From the NCBI RefSeq assembly GCF_030272615.1, contig NC_081409.1, forward strand, positions 646,136,468 through 646,200,467: a stretch of 64,000 nt of DNA, in the 5' to 3' direction. Numbering within the stretch: position 1 is the first letter of the stretch; each line of letters starts with the position of its first letter. Under the pieces are notes generated by a model. That model saw only the letters and a program-made list of their open reading frames with translations, was not told the origin of the DNA and made no database searches. Source of the stretch: Cryptomeria japonica (taxonomy: Eukaryota; Streptophyta; Pinopsida; Cupressales; Cupressaceae). The translations under genes were made by a program, and so were the position numbers. This document shows, piece by piece, positions 1-10,621 of this stretch.

Positions 1-359
1 CCTTAATGGGTGAATTCTTAAGCTATCTATGTTTTAAATTCATTGAGCAGATTTCATCATGTTAGCCTCATCTTCAACCATAATAGATGAATGCTTCCTA
101 ATTTCTATAATGTTAATTCATTGAACAAATTATATCCATGTTTCAAGTAATAACATGTAATTAAGATATCCTGCTTAATTGGATCAAATGGCGAGAGATG
201 TGTTAGGTGTTAAGTTACGTAATCATGTTGGGAAACCCTTTAGGTATTAGTTTTGTCTTCCGTTGTGTTATCTAAGCTTTAGATAACTCCAAAGTATTTT
301 AATGATGTGTCTTATTATTTACACTCTTATTATTGTTATTATAAAAAAAAAACTACTTT

Positions 360-400
<41 letters not shown>

Positions 401-470
401 TCCCTTTGAGTGTTTTTAGCTTAATCCCTTCGAGGTTTCCTGGCAGGGCATTTCAGAAAACAAGATTAGG
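1..470. other. AT-rich flank, no recognised gene
   Basis: No coding similarity is visible before the reverse transcriptase region that begins near 471. The stretch is AT-rich and contains a TA microsatellite. If the gypsy element downstream was once complete, its gag and protease should lie here or further left, but I cannot recognise them. Confidence 0.5.
363..397. repeat. (TA)n microsatellite
   Basis: An uninterrupted run of about 17 TA units read directly from the sequence. Confidence 0.97.
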
Positions 471-1094
471 ATGTGTACTAATTTTTGTGATTTGAATAAG
501 GCCTCTTTAAAGGATGATTTTCCCCTCCCAAATATTGATATGATAGTGGACTCGGTAGTAGGGCATTCTTGACTATCCTTTAGTGATGGTTTCTCAGGAT
601 ATAACCAAATTTTCATCAATCCCCAAGATCAATATAAAATTGCTTTCACCACTCCTTGGGGTATGTTTTGTTGGATTGTGATGCCTTTTGGATTAAAAAA
701 GGCAAGTGCAACCTATCAATGTGCTATGACTCTCATTTGCCATGACTATATGCATAAAACCTTAGAAGATTGCGTTGATGATATCTTAGCCAAATCCGTC
801 CTTCGTGCAAATCATGTTAAGATCCTTCATCAAATCTTTGAGAGAATTTGTAAGTATAACATGCATTTGAATCCCCAAAAAAAAATTTTCGGTGTGGACA
901 ATGGAAAACTATTAGGATTCATAGTTTCACATTGTGGCATTGAGGTGGATACGAATAAGATAGATGCTATTGTTAACATGTCACCTCCTAAGAATGTTTC
1001 CCAACTAAAAAGTTTGCAAGGAAAGATCCAAGCTATTCGTAGGTTCATCTCTCACCTTGTGGATCGTACCTTTCCATTCACACAATTGCTTTGA
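471..1094 (+). pseudogene. gypsy reverse transcriptase domain (broken)
   Basis: Reverse transcriptase would copy element RNA into DNA in cytoplasmic particles. Visible motifs in one frame are DFPLPNID (about 515-540), FSGYNQ near 590, TTPWG near 650, MPFGLKKASATYQ (about 666-710) and the catalytic box CVDDILAKS near 770-795, where the usual tyrosine before VDD is cysteine. A TGA interrupts the frame near 570 and another follows the LL motif at 1092-1094, where the family normally has tryptophan. Both are single-base decay. Identification of the domain is secure; activity is excluded. Confidence 0.9.
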
Positions 1095-1477
1095 AATAAT
1101 ATCACTTTCCAATGGAATGAGGATTGTCGTCAAGAATTCGAAGACTTAAAAACTTATTTGGCCAATCCTCCCATTCTTCAACCTGCTGATCCTACTAAGC
1201 CTTTTCTTGTATACATTGTTGCTTCCCCTCAAGCTCTTGTAACCTTATTGGCACAATGTGATAAGTATGGTAGAGAATGTCTGGTTTATTACATAATCCG
1301 CATTCTACTCGATTATAAAGTATGATATTCTATGATAGAAAGCCAGTGCCTTGCTTTAGTATTTGCAATCCAAAAGTTAAGGCATTATCTCTTGAATGTT
1401 GAGAGTCATGTTATCATTAAATTCAATCTTCTTAAGCATCTTTTCTTCAAAACTGATCTTTCTATATGCTTAGCTAA
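1095..1477 (+). pseudogene. gypsy RNase H, first copy (broken)
   Basis: Continues from the RT after a stop. The thumb and connection region is recognisable (FQWNEDCRQEFEDLK near 1106-1150, then NPPILQPADPTKPF), followed by a poor RNase H with IESQCLALVFAIQKLRHYL near 1338-1390. The family pattern is E..CLALV.A..KLRHY, so the glutamate is retained, but the aspartates of the active site are hard to place through the stops and a frameshift around 1290-1325. Confidence 0.7.
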
Positions 1478-1910
1478 GTGTGTTATGATTTGATCGAGTT
1501 TGACCTTAAGTCTGTCTCACAAAAGGCAATAAAGGGTCAAGCATTGACTGATCATTTAGTTGATTCTCCTTCACCCTTCTCCCTACCTAATCCAAAGTAT
1601 TTTCTCGATGAATACATTCTTTCCATTAAAGTTTACAAGACTTGGGAACTATACTTTGATGGCTCTAGGTGTTGTACAGGATCGAGGGCAGGGGTGGTCT
1701 TAATTTCTCCTAAAAAGAAGGATATTCCTTTATCATATCATTTCAATTTCTTATGTACCAACAACATTGCTAAATATAAAGCTCTTATAGATGGAATTAA
1801 AGCAACCTTGGCGTTAAATGTGAAACATCTACACATTTATGGAGATTCTCAATTAATCATAAGACAAGTGACAGGAGTTTATCAAGCTAAGAAAGACAAA
1901 TTATCATAAT
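1478..1910 (+). pseudogene. second (archaeal-type) RNase H of a Tat-lineage element
   Basis: The open segment contains WELYFDGSRC near 1645, AKYKALIDGIKATL near 1770-1805 and HIYGDSQLIIRQVTG near 1835-1875. The DG, E-like and GDSQL positions are those of the additional RNase H that Tat/Ogre elements acquired. The family consensus has NNxAEYxAL where this copy reads NNIAKYKAL, so the catalytic glutamate is replaced by lysine. The frame ends in TAA at 1907-1909, where translation would otherwise continue into the next segment. Confidence 0.82.
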
Positions 1911-1930
1911 ATAAAGATTTAGCTTTATCC

Positions 1931-3393
1931 TTGTTGCAAAAATCCATTTCTTATACCATGGAGCCCATTCCTCAAAAAGATAATCGACATGCTAATGCGA
2001 TGGCATGTGTTTCCTCTCTTGTGTCTCTAGAGGACCCCTTGGTAGATCTTAAATTCACTATTCACAACCTTACTTCCTCGGCTATTGCCGATAATCCTAG
2101 TCATGTGGCATATTGTTGCATTATAGATTCTAGTGAATGGTACTCACATGTTGTGAGATATTTGAGTGATGGTACATTTCCTAACTCTGCGAATAAGAAT
2201 ACTAGGGCTAGTATTCGCAAATTGGTTGCTAGATACATTATCCTTTCTAATGTTCTTTATAAGAGAGTTTATAATGGTCTTCTTCTTAGATGCTTAAATA
2301 AGGCTGAAGTCCCTATTTCTCTTCAAGAAGCGCATTCAGGTGCTTGTGGGGGGCATTTTGGGGGTACTTCTTTAGTTCAAAGAGTGCTCTGAATGGGATA
2401 TTATTGACAAACTATGGAAAATGATTCCTTTGCATTTGTTAAACGATGTCATCAGTGTCAGAAATACATCAATTTGATCCATGCCCCTACCCAAGAGATT
2501 TGATCATAGATAGCATCTTGGCCCTTTTCTACATGGGGTTTGGATCTTGTTGGTAAAATATCTCCTCCATCTCAAGGACATACTTTCATGCCAACCACCA
2601 TTGATTACTTTATGAAGTGGGTGGAATTCATTCCTCTTCAATCCACTATCGCTGAAGTAATTTGTTAATTTAGTTTGGAAAACATTATTTCTTGATTTGG
2701 GATACCTTCTGCCTTACTTTTAGATAATGGAACCTCATTTAAAAATAAGGATATGAAGAAACCTCTCAAGAAATATCATATTCAACGTAAATTTTCTACA
2801 GCTTACTATCCTCAATCAAATGGTCAAGCTGAGTCTTATAATAGGATAAGTGAACAAATTCTTTAAATGATTGTAAACAAGCATGGTAAGGATTGACATG
2901 CTCAATTAACCTACGCTCAGTGGGCCTACCCCATGAGTGTACGTGTTGCTATGGGTTTTACCCCTTGTAATCTTGTTTATGGCGTTGACGCCATTATGCC
3001 TTTGGAGTTAGAAATTTCTTCTTTGAGAGTTTCTTTTTAGGGGCATAGTGGATGATGATTCTTGTAGAGAGAAAATAATTCAACAACTTGAGATGCTCAA
3101 TGAACTATATATAAATGCCCTCAATCATATTCAAACGTATCATAAAAATTTGCAAAAAAGCTACAATGATAAGGTTATTCAATGTTCCTTCTCGGTAGGG
3201 GATTTAGTCCTTTATGAGAATCAACGCAGTATGAATGCCTTACCTGAGGAGAAAGGAAAATCCTTTCATAATTGGCTTGGACCATACATTATTGTAGAGG
3301 TCTATGGATCAGGTGCTTACAGGATAACAGATGTGGAAGGTATGCCTCTCAAGGAACCCAAAAATGCTATGCACCTTTGTAGATACTATGCCT

Positions 3394-3395
<2 letters not shown>
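1931..3395 (+). pseudogene. gypsy integrase (broken)
   Basis: Integrase inserts element DNA into the genome. The zinc-binding part is visible (HSGACGGHFG near 2333-2362, CHQCQKY near 2450). The catalytic core reads WGLDLVG (about 2540), DNGTSFKN (about 2725) and NGQAESYNR (about 2820), so the three acidic positions can be placed. Several stops and a frameshift lie between 2390 and 3045. The 3' segment 3048-3395 holds the C-terminal domain (FSVGDLVLY, WLGPYIIVEV) and ends HLCRYYA followed by TAG, which looks like the natural end of the polyprotein. Confidence 0.87.

Positions 3396-3437
<42 letters not shown>
3396..3437. repeat. (CT)n microsatellite
   Basis: About 20 CT units directly after the integrase stop codon. 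Confidence 0.96.
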
Positions 3438-3438
<1 letters not shown>

Positions 3439-4114
3439 GTCTTCTTTTTGTTCTCTCTTTATGTCTTTTTCTTCAAAATTGGGTAATATGTTAGCATGTC
3501 TTCATTAAATTATGTAAGATTAAATGAGGTTATATTGTTTGGTCTACATTACTTCATTCTTGACAAGCTTGTTGCATCACTGTATTGTTTGTCATGGATT
3601 TTTTTTATGTACATTGTAATGGATTTGCATTTCATATGTGTTAGCATGTTATATAATTTCTTATGTGTTAAGTAGAAATTATATCATGTTGTGTTTAATT
3701 AGAGTTAATTAGAGTTAATTAAATCACATTAGTCATATATTTCTCAGGCTTAATACATTCTTCTTTTACATCATCAAAGTAGAATTTCATTAAATACTTA
3801 GCTATTTAATTAAATCATGCATGTATCAATTCAATCGTGTAGCATTGAGAAATCAATCACATGGAAATTGAAATAAGATATACATGCTTGTTACTCAATA
3901 TTTTACTAAATCTAAGTAATGCATATATTGTTTAAGCATTAAAAATAACATAATCAATAGTGTCATCATATATACATCAATACATAAAAATCATCTCCTA
4001 TCCCTAGGACTAGTAGCTAGAGGATGGTGGCTAGATGCCACCTCCTAATTTGGCCATGGGAGTGGCCCCATAGGGGTGTATCATGATGCAGACCGTGAGT
4101 GACTTCGTGAGAAG
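3438..4114. other. Non-coding spacer between gypsy pol and element K
   Basis: AT-rich non-coding DNA, probably the 3' untranslated part of the upstream gypsy element. I see no polypurine tract or LTR of that element. It ends with AGAAG just before the first base of the K LTR. A matching target-site copy cannot be checked because the other end of K is lost. Confidence 0.45.
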
Positions 4115-4653
4115 TGTAGCGTCGTAAATTGTACGCACTTGCTAGGGTGGTACAATTTCACACCTAGTTTAGCACCCGCCTTGGCACATTTTGCATTTTG
4201 CATTGCATTTCCCCTTTAGCACTTAATTAATCAAATTAATTAGGTCTAAGGTTCTATTTTATCATCTCCCACATCATAAAGTTGGGCCCTTTCATTAAAG
4301 TGTGCCCTTTTCATTTTATTCCTCCTATACATCATTTAATCAAAAACCTTAATTAGGTCCTATTTTGAACTTGGGGCCTTGATTTCGGGGGTCAAAACAT
4401 CTCGAAATCACCTGTAACTTCGGGATTCTCTCCAAAATCATCATATCCGATGGCTCTGAAAATTTGGTGAAAAGTTGTCGGGACCATGGTGCCCGGAGAG
4501 GACCATGGCGCCCGGAGTGCACATGGTCCCGGACATTTTTCCCGAAATTTTAGGAGCACGATCCAATCATAAAATAAATATTAACCCCAAGAAATTGGTG
4601 GGAGATTCAATCTCTAGGTCGGCCAAAAGTTGAAATTAAGACCTAGGGTTTCA

Positions 4654-4660
4654 TATATAA
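4654..4660 (+). promoter_or_regulatory. K 5' LTR TATA box
   Basis: TATATAA, conserved in the 3' LTR at 11161-11167. About 540 bases into the LTR, it is the best candidate for the U3 promoter driving K transcription. The start site itself is inferred. Confidence 0.6.
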
Positions 4661-5270
4661 GAGCTCTCTTTCTTCATTTGAAAGGATCCGATTTTTGGTT
4701 TTCAAGGACCTTCTATGCAGCGAAAGAGTAGATCTTGGAAGACTTCAACAACATTCAACATCCATCCATCAAGCATCCATCAATTTCATTCATCCATTTA
4801 GGGCTTTGAAGACATTGAAGAGCAATAAGAGATTACCGACTGAAGATTGGCTTGTACTCCTCCCTTGGGTTTGGGTATGATTTCATGTTGTTTTCATGTC
4901 TTTGCATAAGCTTCAATTACATCACATATTCATGCTTTAGATCACTTTGCATCTTGGTTTAGAGCATTTACATTATCATTTACAAGCAATTAGGGTTTAC
5001 TTTCTAGGTTGCTCTAGTTTGCTTTCTTGCATTTAAGGACCTTGCACACACACTAGGTCTGCACACACAATACATTTTACAATACAACTTGGCTATTCAT
5101 GGAGGTGGAAATCACCGAAGTGGGGGTTTGACTAAGGCAAAACCCTATATAGCCGCCCACCACACCTTTTCAGATATAAGTGCAGGTTTCAGAATTCAGA
5201 CGATGCCGCAAGTTACAGATCCGGAAGAAGCAGACGGAGACCGAACTTCACAATAAATCTCAAAGCAAAA

Positions 5271-5365
5271 GACCAGGACAGGGGCGTGGGGCACCCTGGT
5301 CCTGCCAGGACAGGGGCGCTGGGCACCCTGGTCCCTGGGACAGGGGCGCTGGGCGCCCTGGTCCT
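5271..5365. repeat. GC-rich tandem triplicate in K LTR
   Basis: Three imperfect copies of about 32 bp with core CAGGGGCGCTGGGCACCCTG. The same array occurs in the 3' LTR at 11778-11873. Units contain GGCGC...GCGCC inverted repeats that could fold as hairpins in the transcript. It stands out sharply from the AT-rich surroundings and makes short spurious ORFs on both strands. Confidence 0.85.
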
Positions 5366-5795
5366 TCTGACAGCAGTTTTCAGCATTTTTGACAGCTTTG
5401 CAAAACAACAGTTTCCGGAGCAGTTTCAGGGGCAGAATCAGGACAGTGGCACCCGCACCCCTGTGCCGAACATTTTCAATCAGATTTTAACTCCGGGTAC
5501 GCATTTGCATTCTTTTCTTATCCTTGTGTTTACAGCTTTCCTTTGTTTAAGTTCAATTCTACAATCTTGTTATTAGTTCATACTTGCACTTTGGGGTTAG
5601 GGATTGAACTTGCATCATTTCATCTTTTAATTGCAACAAAGGAATAGAAATCCTAATAGGTAGCCCGTGGCTCTCTCTTCCACAAGAAGAAGTAGCCAAT
5701 TGTGTGATACCTCTAGGCTCTTTCGTATTCCACAAGTGTGTGGTTGAAAGTGGGATTAGGGCATGCTTGCTTAGTGTCACTTTTTCTCCCACACA

Positions 5796-5816
5796 TTTTG
5801 GTGAACCCGACGTGAA
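5796..5816 (+). promoter_or_regulatory. K primer-binding-like site
   Basis: TGGTGAACCCGACGTGAA begins two to three bases after the LTR end. A similar string, TAGTGAACTCGGCGTGAA, follows the 5' LTR of element H at 34858, so the position is conserved between two gypsy elements. This is where a tRNA 3' end should prime minus-strand synthesis. I cannot name the tRNA with confidence. Confidence 0.65.
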
Positions 5817-5960
5817 TCTATCATTGCTTCCTCTTGCATTACATTTGTTAGATCTAGATCTAGATTTAGTGTGCTTTCATTTCATTTTCATTAAAAAGGA
5901 AAAAAAAAAAAAGAAGTGTGTTTCTTTGCATTGTGTGTTTAAATTTTATGCAATTTCAAA

Positions 5961-8955
5961 ATGTCAGATTTTTATTTGCAAGATGTTCATATTTGTGATG
6001 ATTATGAGTTAGATGAAGCTTTAGATGAATTTTTGAAACCTAAATATACCAAACCTTCATTTTACCAAAAACTCATAAACATTGTTACTATGCCATTTTG
6101 TTGTGATGAGAAAGATAAGTCGAATGATTCCTCTCAAGGGTACATTCCTATCAGCTCTTCCACTAAATTTAGTAACATGGTTGTTTTCAATGATCCCCTC
6201 TATGAAGAGATATCTCCTTTTGAATCAAAAGATAAACCTTTTAATAGATATGATCATGCTTTGTTGAATGATGCCCTTGATGCCTTTGTGTCTCCTAAAA
6301 AACACTCCCTTCATGAGGATCTTTTTGTGCAAGAAGATGACATTATCCCTAGAATTCCTAGTGATGGCATTTCCTTTTCCAACAAAATTCCCACTAGAGA
6401 TGATGAATTAATGATAAATGCTTACCCATAAGCATCCCTTAGAGAAAGAAGATGAAATAATAAGTAATTTCCTTAATTCTCTCTCCCCTAAAGATCATAT
6501 TGAACATATTTTGAGGAAAGAGGATGAGTTTAACACATCTATTGATGCTCTCCCTCCTAAGGATGAGGAATTAATAAACAATGTTATCTCGTCTCTCGAA
6601 ATTGACAATACTTCAAACATTCCTTTCAACAACCTCACTATTTGGGATGAACCATTAGAAGAAGGTATAGATTATTCTCTACCCCTAGCCAAAGGGGATG
6701 AGATCAAGATGGGAAACTCCCTTGATAGTTTCTCCCCTTCCTTGAATCTCAATTATTCTCCCTATAAAAATAAAGCATCTCCCTCTCCTCAACTTGGTTC
6801 TACTCATAAGGAAACCCTAGTTCAAAGCAAGATGGTTAACATTTCTTTCAAAGATCTCCCTCTCAAAAGTGAGACTTTAGAGAGTAGTGTTGATCCTTCT
6901 CCTAGAGAGTTTATTCCCCGTGTAGATCCTGTGATGATAAAGGATGATATGACCTTTCCTAGTATTACTCTTCCTACTAGAACATCAATGTCTATCCCTG
7001 GTCTCTCTCCTAAAATTGATTTGATCCATGATAAGATTTTAGTGCAAGAGAAGACTATCAATAATTCTTCCAACACTTTTGTTCATTCCTCTAAACCATC
7101 CTCAATCAATTTGATACATGTGAATGAGACACCTAACAAACCTCTCTTCACTGTCCAAGGTGCTTGTCCTTCTCAAAATTCTCAACCTTTAAATAAGCCT
7201 ATCTTAGTGGTTCAAGGTGGTTATGCTAATTATTCTTTTTGCACACCTAAGACACCTATTATTACTGTGCAAGGAGGTTATTCTACTAAGAGCCCTTATG
7301 AGTATGCTAAGCAACTGACTAGAGAGAGTTATCATGCGGTTGCCCATACCTATAACACAAGAAACAATACGCAACCTAATCCTCCTCTAGTTATCCCCAC
7401 TTCGCTTCCTCCTTCCCAACCTATTCTTCCTCAAGCTCCTCATATTTCACAAATGCTTAGTAAGGACTATGATCTCATAGAACAACTTAAAACTACCCTT
7501 GCTAAGATATCCCTTTGGGATTTGATCCAAACTTCTTCTGCTCATCATGGAATGTTACAAGATGCCTTGAAAGATTTGAATGTTCCTCCACCTAATACAT
7601 CTAGTAATATAGTGTCTTTGGTTAACTCTGTGATGAATCCTAAAGCTCAAATTGTGTTTACCCAAGATGAGTTGCCTACTAGTGAAATTCAACAACAATA
7701 TGATCCCTTGATGATTGTGGTTATCATAAATGACACTGCTATAAGACGAACACTGGTAGATAATGGCTCTGGCCTTAATGTGTGTAGCATTAATCTATTG
7801 CATAAGATGAATGTGGATACATCCCTTATTAAGCCTGACTCTTGTCCCATTCGAGGCTTTGATAATGTGGCTAAGTCTTCATTAGGTATTATCACCTTAC
7901 CCATCATAGTGGGACCTGTTACTTTGCTTACTCCTATCCATGTTATGTCAGGAAATCTAACATACAACTTGTTATTAGGGAGGCCTTGGATTCACAGTAT
8001 GCAAGCTGTCCCCTCTACATTGCATAGACAAGTTAAATTCATTTATAAGAATAAGACATATACCTTGATAGGTGACACTAATCTCCAAGCTTGTTTGCAA
8101 ACATCTAAGCCTTCCTCTTCTAGTAATGACTCTTTGAACAAGATACCTATGGATGAATCCTTACCCTCTGATAATCAAAATTCTTTGGATGAGTCTGAAG
8201 CTCCTGAAGAAGATCCTTCTCGACTTGAATATACGCATGAAAAGGCTTTTGATCCTGAGAAGGTTCTCGCAGAAGACGATTGGGGATCTCTTGACTTTAA
8301 TCCCACCTTTGTAGGTGAGTATAGGGTTCCTCCTAGATTGCTTAAACTTAAAAAGAAGGAAGAAACTAGAGATCAATCTGTCTTACATGAACCTATGAGC
8401 AATAATTTTGTGGCTACTTCTCAAACTTCTTCTCCTCACACCTCTAATTATGAAGAGTTTGATTCTTTGTCTTATGAAAAACCACCTTCTCTTCCTGAAA
8501 TGGCTGATCGTTATGGTCGTGTTTTTCACATTTTTGCTAAGCATGGGTATCATGGAAACGGTTGTGGTGCTCATGAACAAGGGATAAAATTTCCTCTAGA
8601 GATTAATTTTCACAATTATGCCTTTGGACTCGGCTATAATCCTTGCAAACGCACTAAAGCATCTGAAAGACCATCTCTTAATGTGAATGCTATATTTAGT
8701 AGTGATGAATCATCTTCTACTTCTATCAACTCTCATTCCCCTCATAAGGAAATCTTGGCAATGAACAAATCTCTTTATGACTCCCCTCAAATTTCTAAAT
8801 CCACTTATGAATCTTTATCTCCTATTCATCATAAAGTCCTTTTCTCTAGGGATAAGGCTCTAATAAATTACACTCATCCCTCTTCTAAGAGTTCTTGTGA
8901 CTTTTCTTCTTCAATTTTATACATGTTTTTGATCTCACTTATAGTTGAGCATTGA
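5961..8955 (+). pseudogene. K gag-protease polyprotein (frameshifted)
   Basis: Two overlapping frames (5961-6431 and 6418-8955) form one protein of about 990 residues with a frameshift in the shared region. The N-terminal two thirds is acidic, Ser/Pro-rich and repetitive (blocks like PKDE and VQGGY), with no capsid domain or zinc knuckle that I recognise. Near 7465-7590 a segment YDLIEQLKTTLAKISLWDL matches the gag-to-protease linker of Tat elements. A retropepsin-like domain follows (about 7690-8070) with LVDNGSGLNVC in place of the usual D-S/T-G, and LLGRPWIHSMQAVPSTLH. A glycine-rich G-patch-like motif (FGLGYNP) lies near 8620-8640. The frame ends at 8955 with no RT after it. Start chosen at the first ATG after the leader. 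Confidence 0.8.
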
Positions 8956-10606
8956 GCATGTCATATTCAAATACCTCATTCAGTCTATCATGTCTTTAAA
9001 TAACATTAATGGCTATTATGTTGCTCATCATTATGTGACATTTGTAGCTCATTTACTGGGGGCTCATTGTCATTCATGATGGTACAATTTCAAGTGCAAT
9101 CATATTTTTGAAGCAACATAATAGCCTAAATTTTCTATGTTATCTCTTGTTTCTATGGGGACAGGAGTGATTTCATATATCTCTTCTTTTGCTTATGTCC
9201 AAATCTCTCCCTAGAAGATTGTGTAAGTCCTCATTGAGGCAATGATCTTTCCTTATTTTTATCTAAGGATCCACTTTTTCCTATTCTGTGGATGGTGTAA
9301 ACTTTATTATTTGATGTTATCCCTTGTATGCATTTGTTGTTGTTGGTTCAAGGATTCTCTCTTACAAGAGTTGTAAGTCCTTGACTACAACCTCTTTTGC
9401 ACTTGGTAAAATACATCCATAATGAATTCACTCTCCCAATTGGGTTAAAAGGAGCGTCATCCTTCATTAAGAATCACTTTCACCTCACAAAAGAAGGAAG
9501 TATTGCATTCTTATTCTCTTCTTTGTCTTATTCTAGAAGATGTTATATTTGTCTAAGACAATTCCTCTCGGGGATAGATGTCTTTTGTACAAAGATCTCT
9601 TCTCCTCTAAGGATCTCCTTTATGCATACTACAAGATATCCCTTTTCAACTATCTTATCCTTGCTTAAAGAGTGTAAAACTCTCTTGCTTGGATCTATGA
9701 CATTGTTGCATTTTTGGGGTATCTTCTTTTCTGATGAAGGTAGGTATCCTTGTTCTAATTTTCTTATGACATAAACATTACACTTTTTGAGCAATGGGTC
9801 ATTCTCGGAACTAGAGCACAGACTCTTAGAGCGAGATGTCATGTTTTTTTACTATACATATACAGGTTGTAGCATACTCGGGCATAGACTCCTATGAGGT
9901 GCTTCTAACCTCCCTTACACACACATGCACGAGGTTGAGTGGAACTAGCGGCATAAGGCTAGACTTTCTCACTCTCCTCCCTTACATGGATCACCTAGAC
10001 AGACTCTAGGGGCTAGTTTTCCATGTCCTTTTCCCATGGATCACCTAGACAAGATCTAGGGGCGAGAAGTCCATGTTTTCTCTCTCACTATTCTTCTCAT
10101 GGATCACCAATGTGTGTATTCATGCTTTTTTCCTTTCTTTTCTTCTCTTTGCATTTTGTTTCCATTTACATCCTTCATCTTGTGTTAGAGAACTCTCAAA
10201 TCCTCACACTCTTTGTTGTGTTGGAATTGAGATTTAGTCCTCTTTCCTACCAAATGATTCTCCATTAGGTTTTGATCTCATATCAAATCTTCTTGTGAGC
10301 ATTTGTCATCAATATTCTTTAACAATTCAAAGTGGTAAACATGATACCCTATTTCAACTCACTAAAATTAGCAAGCCGAAACAAGGGGGGGCATATAGCT
10401 ACCCTCGAATTTTCATCACCTTCCTTAGTAAGCATTAGGTGATTTTGTGATCTAACATGTGGTTTTGTAGGGTGCGGTTCCTGACTGTGTACTGCAGATA
10501 CCGCTGGGGGCTTCGTTCGACAGACTTATGGATATATCCTTTTTCAAATAATGTTTACTTTTCTGTACTTTAGCTTGCATATGCACGTAGTGTTCATATG
10601 ACCGCT
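8956..10606. other. K non-coding region after protease
   Basis: About 1.65 kb where RT, RNase H and integrase would be expected. Short frames occur (9397-9774, 10023-10268) but show no motif of any retroelement domain and I treat them as chance. A CATGGATCACCTAGACA repeat lies inside. A stretch GCCGAAACAAGGGGGGGC near 10375 resembles a second polypurine tract. Confidence 0.6.
9981..10108. repeat. Short tandem repeat, about 50-60 bp period
   Basis: CATGGATCACCTAGACA recurs at about 9984 and 10036, and CATGGATCACC again at about 10098. The first two copies continue with CTAGGGGC. Two full copies and one partial copy lie in the non-coding part of K. Confidence 0.75.
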
Positions 10607-10621
10607 AAAGTGGGGGCTAAA
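10607..10621 (+). promoter_or_regulatory. K polypurine tract
   Basis: AAAGTGGGGGCTAAA directly precedes the TGTAGC that opens the 3' LTR. This is the expected primer for plus-strand DNA synthesis and confirms plus-strand orientation. Confidence 0.85.

Larger units (their letters stand above)
471..3395 (+). mobile_element. Ty3/gypsy (Tat-type) pol remnant
   Basis: A decayed pol region read on the plus strand in the order reverse transcriptase, RNase H, second RNase H, integrase. Two RNase H domains between RT and integrase are characteristic of the plant Tat/Ogre lineage of Ty3/gypsy elements. The frame is crossed by many stops and some frameshifts, so it is dead. No LTR, gag or protease belonging to it is recognised. 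Its 3' side (3438-4114) ends where the LTR of element K starts, so K may have inserted into it or beside it. It is the only gypsy RT/integrase in the window, and elements K and H lack these domains. Confidence 0.88.
4115..5795 (+). repeat. K 5' LTR (about 1,680 bp)
   Basis: Starts TGTAGC and ends CCCACACA just before the primer-binding-like site, so it has the TG...CA ends expected of an LTR. It repeats at 10622-12021 with only scattered differences up to GCATTTGCATTCTT. It contains a TATA box at 4654, a pair of near-repeats of the form CCATGG(T/C)GCCCGGAG near 4484-4520 and a GC-rich triplicate near 5271. Confidence 0.9.

Noticed and set aside
4695-4880. 61-codon ORF repeated at 11202-11387
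   Set aside because: Its conservation only reflects the duplicated LTR. It lies downstream of the TATA box in untranslated leader sequence.
5180-5576. Overlapping ORFs on both strands in the K LTR (and their copies at 11596-12032)
   Set aside because: Produced by the GC-rich triplicate. They lie inside LTRs, differ in frame and show no domain.
9397-9842. Overlapping 125- and 99-codon ORFs in K
   Set aside because: No motif, no homologue elsewhere in the window, and position in the post-protease non-coding region. Likely chance.
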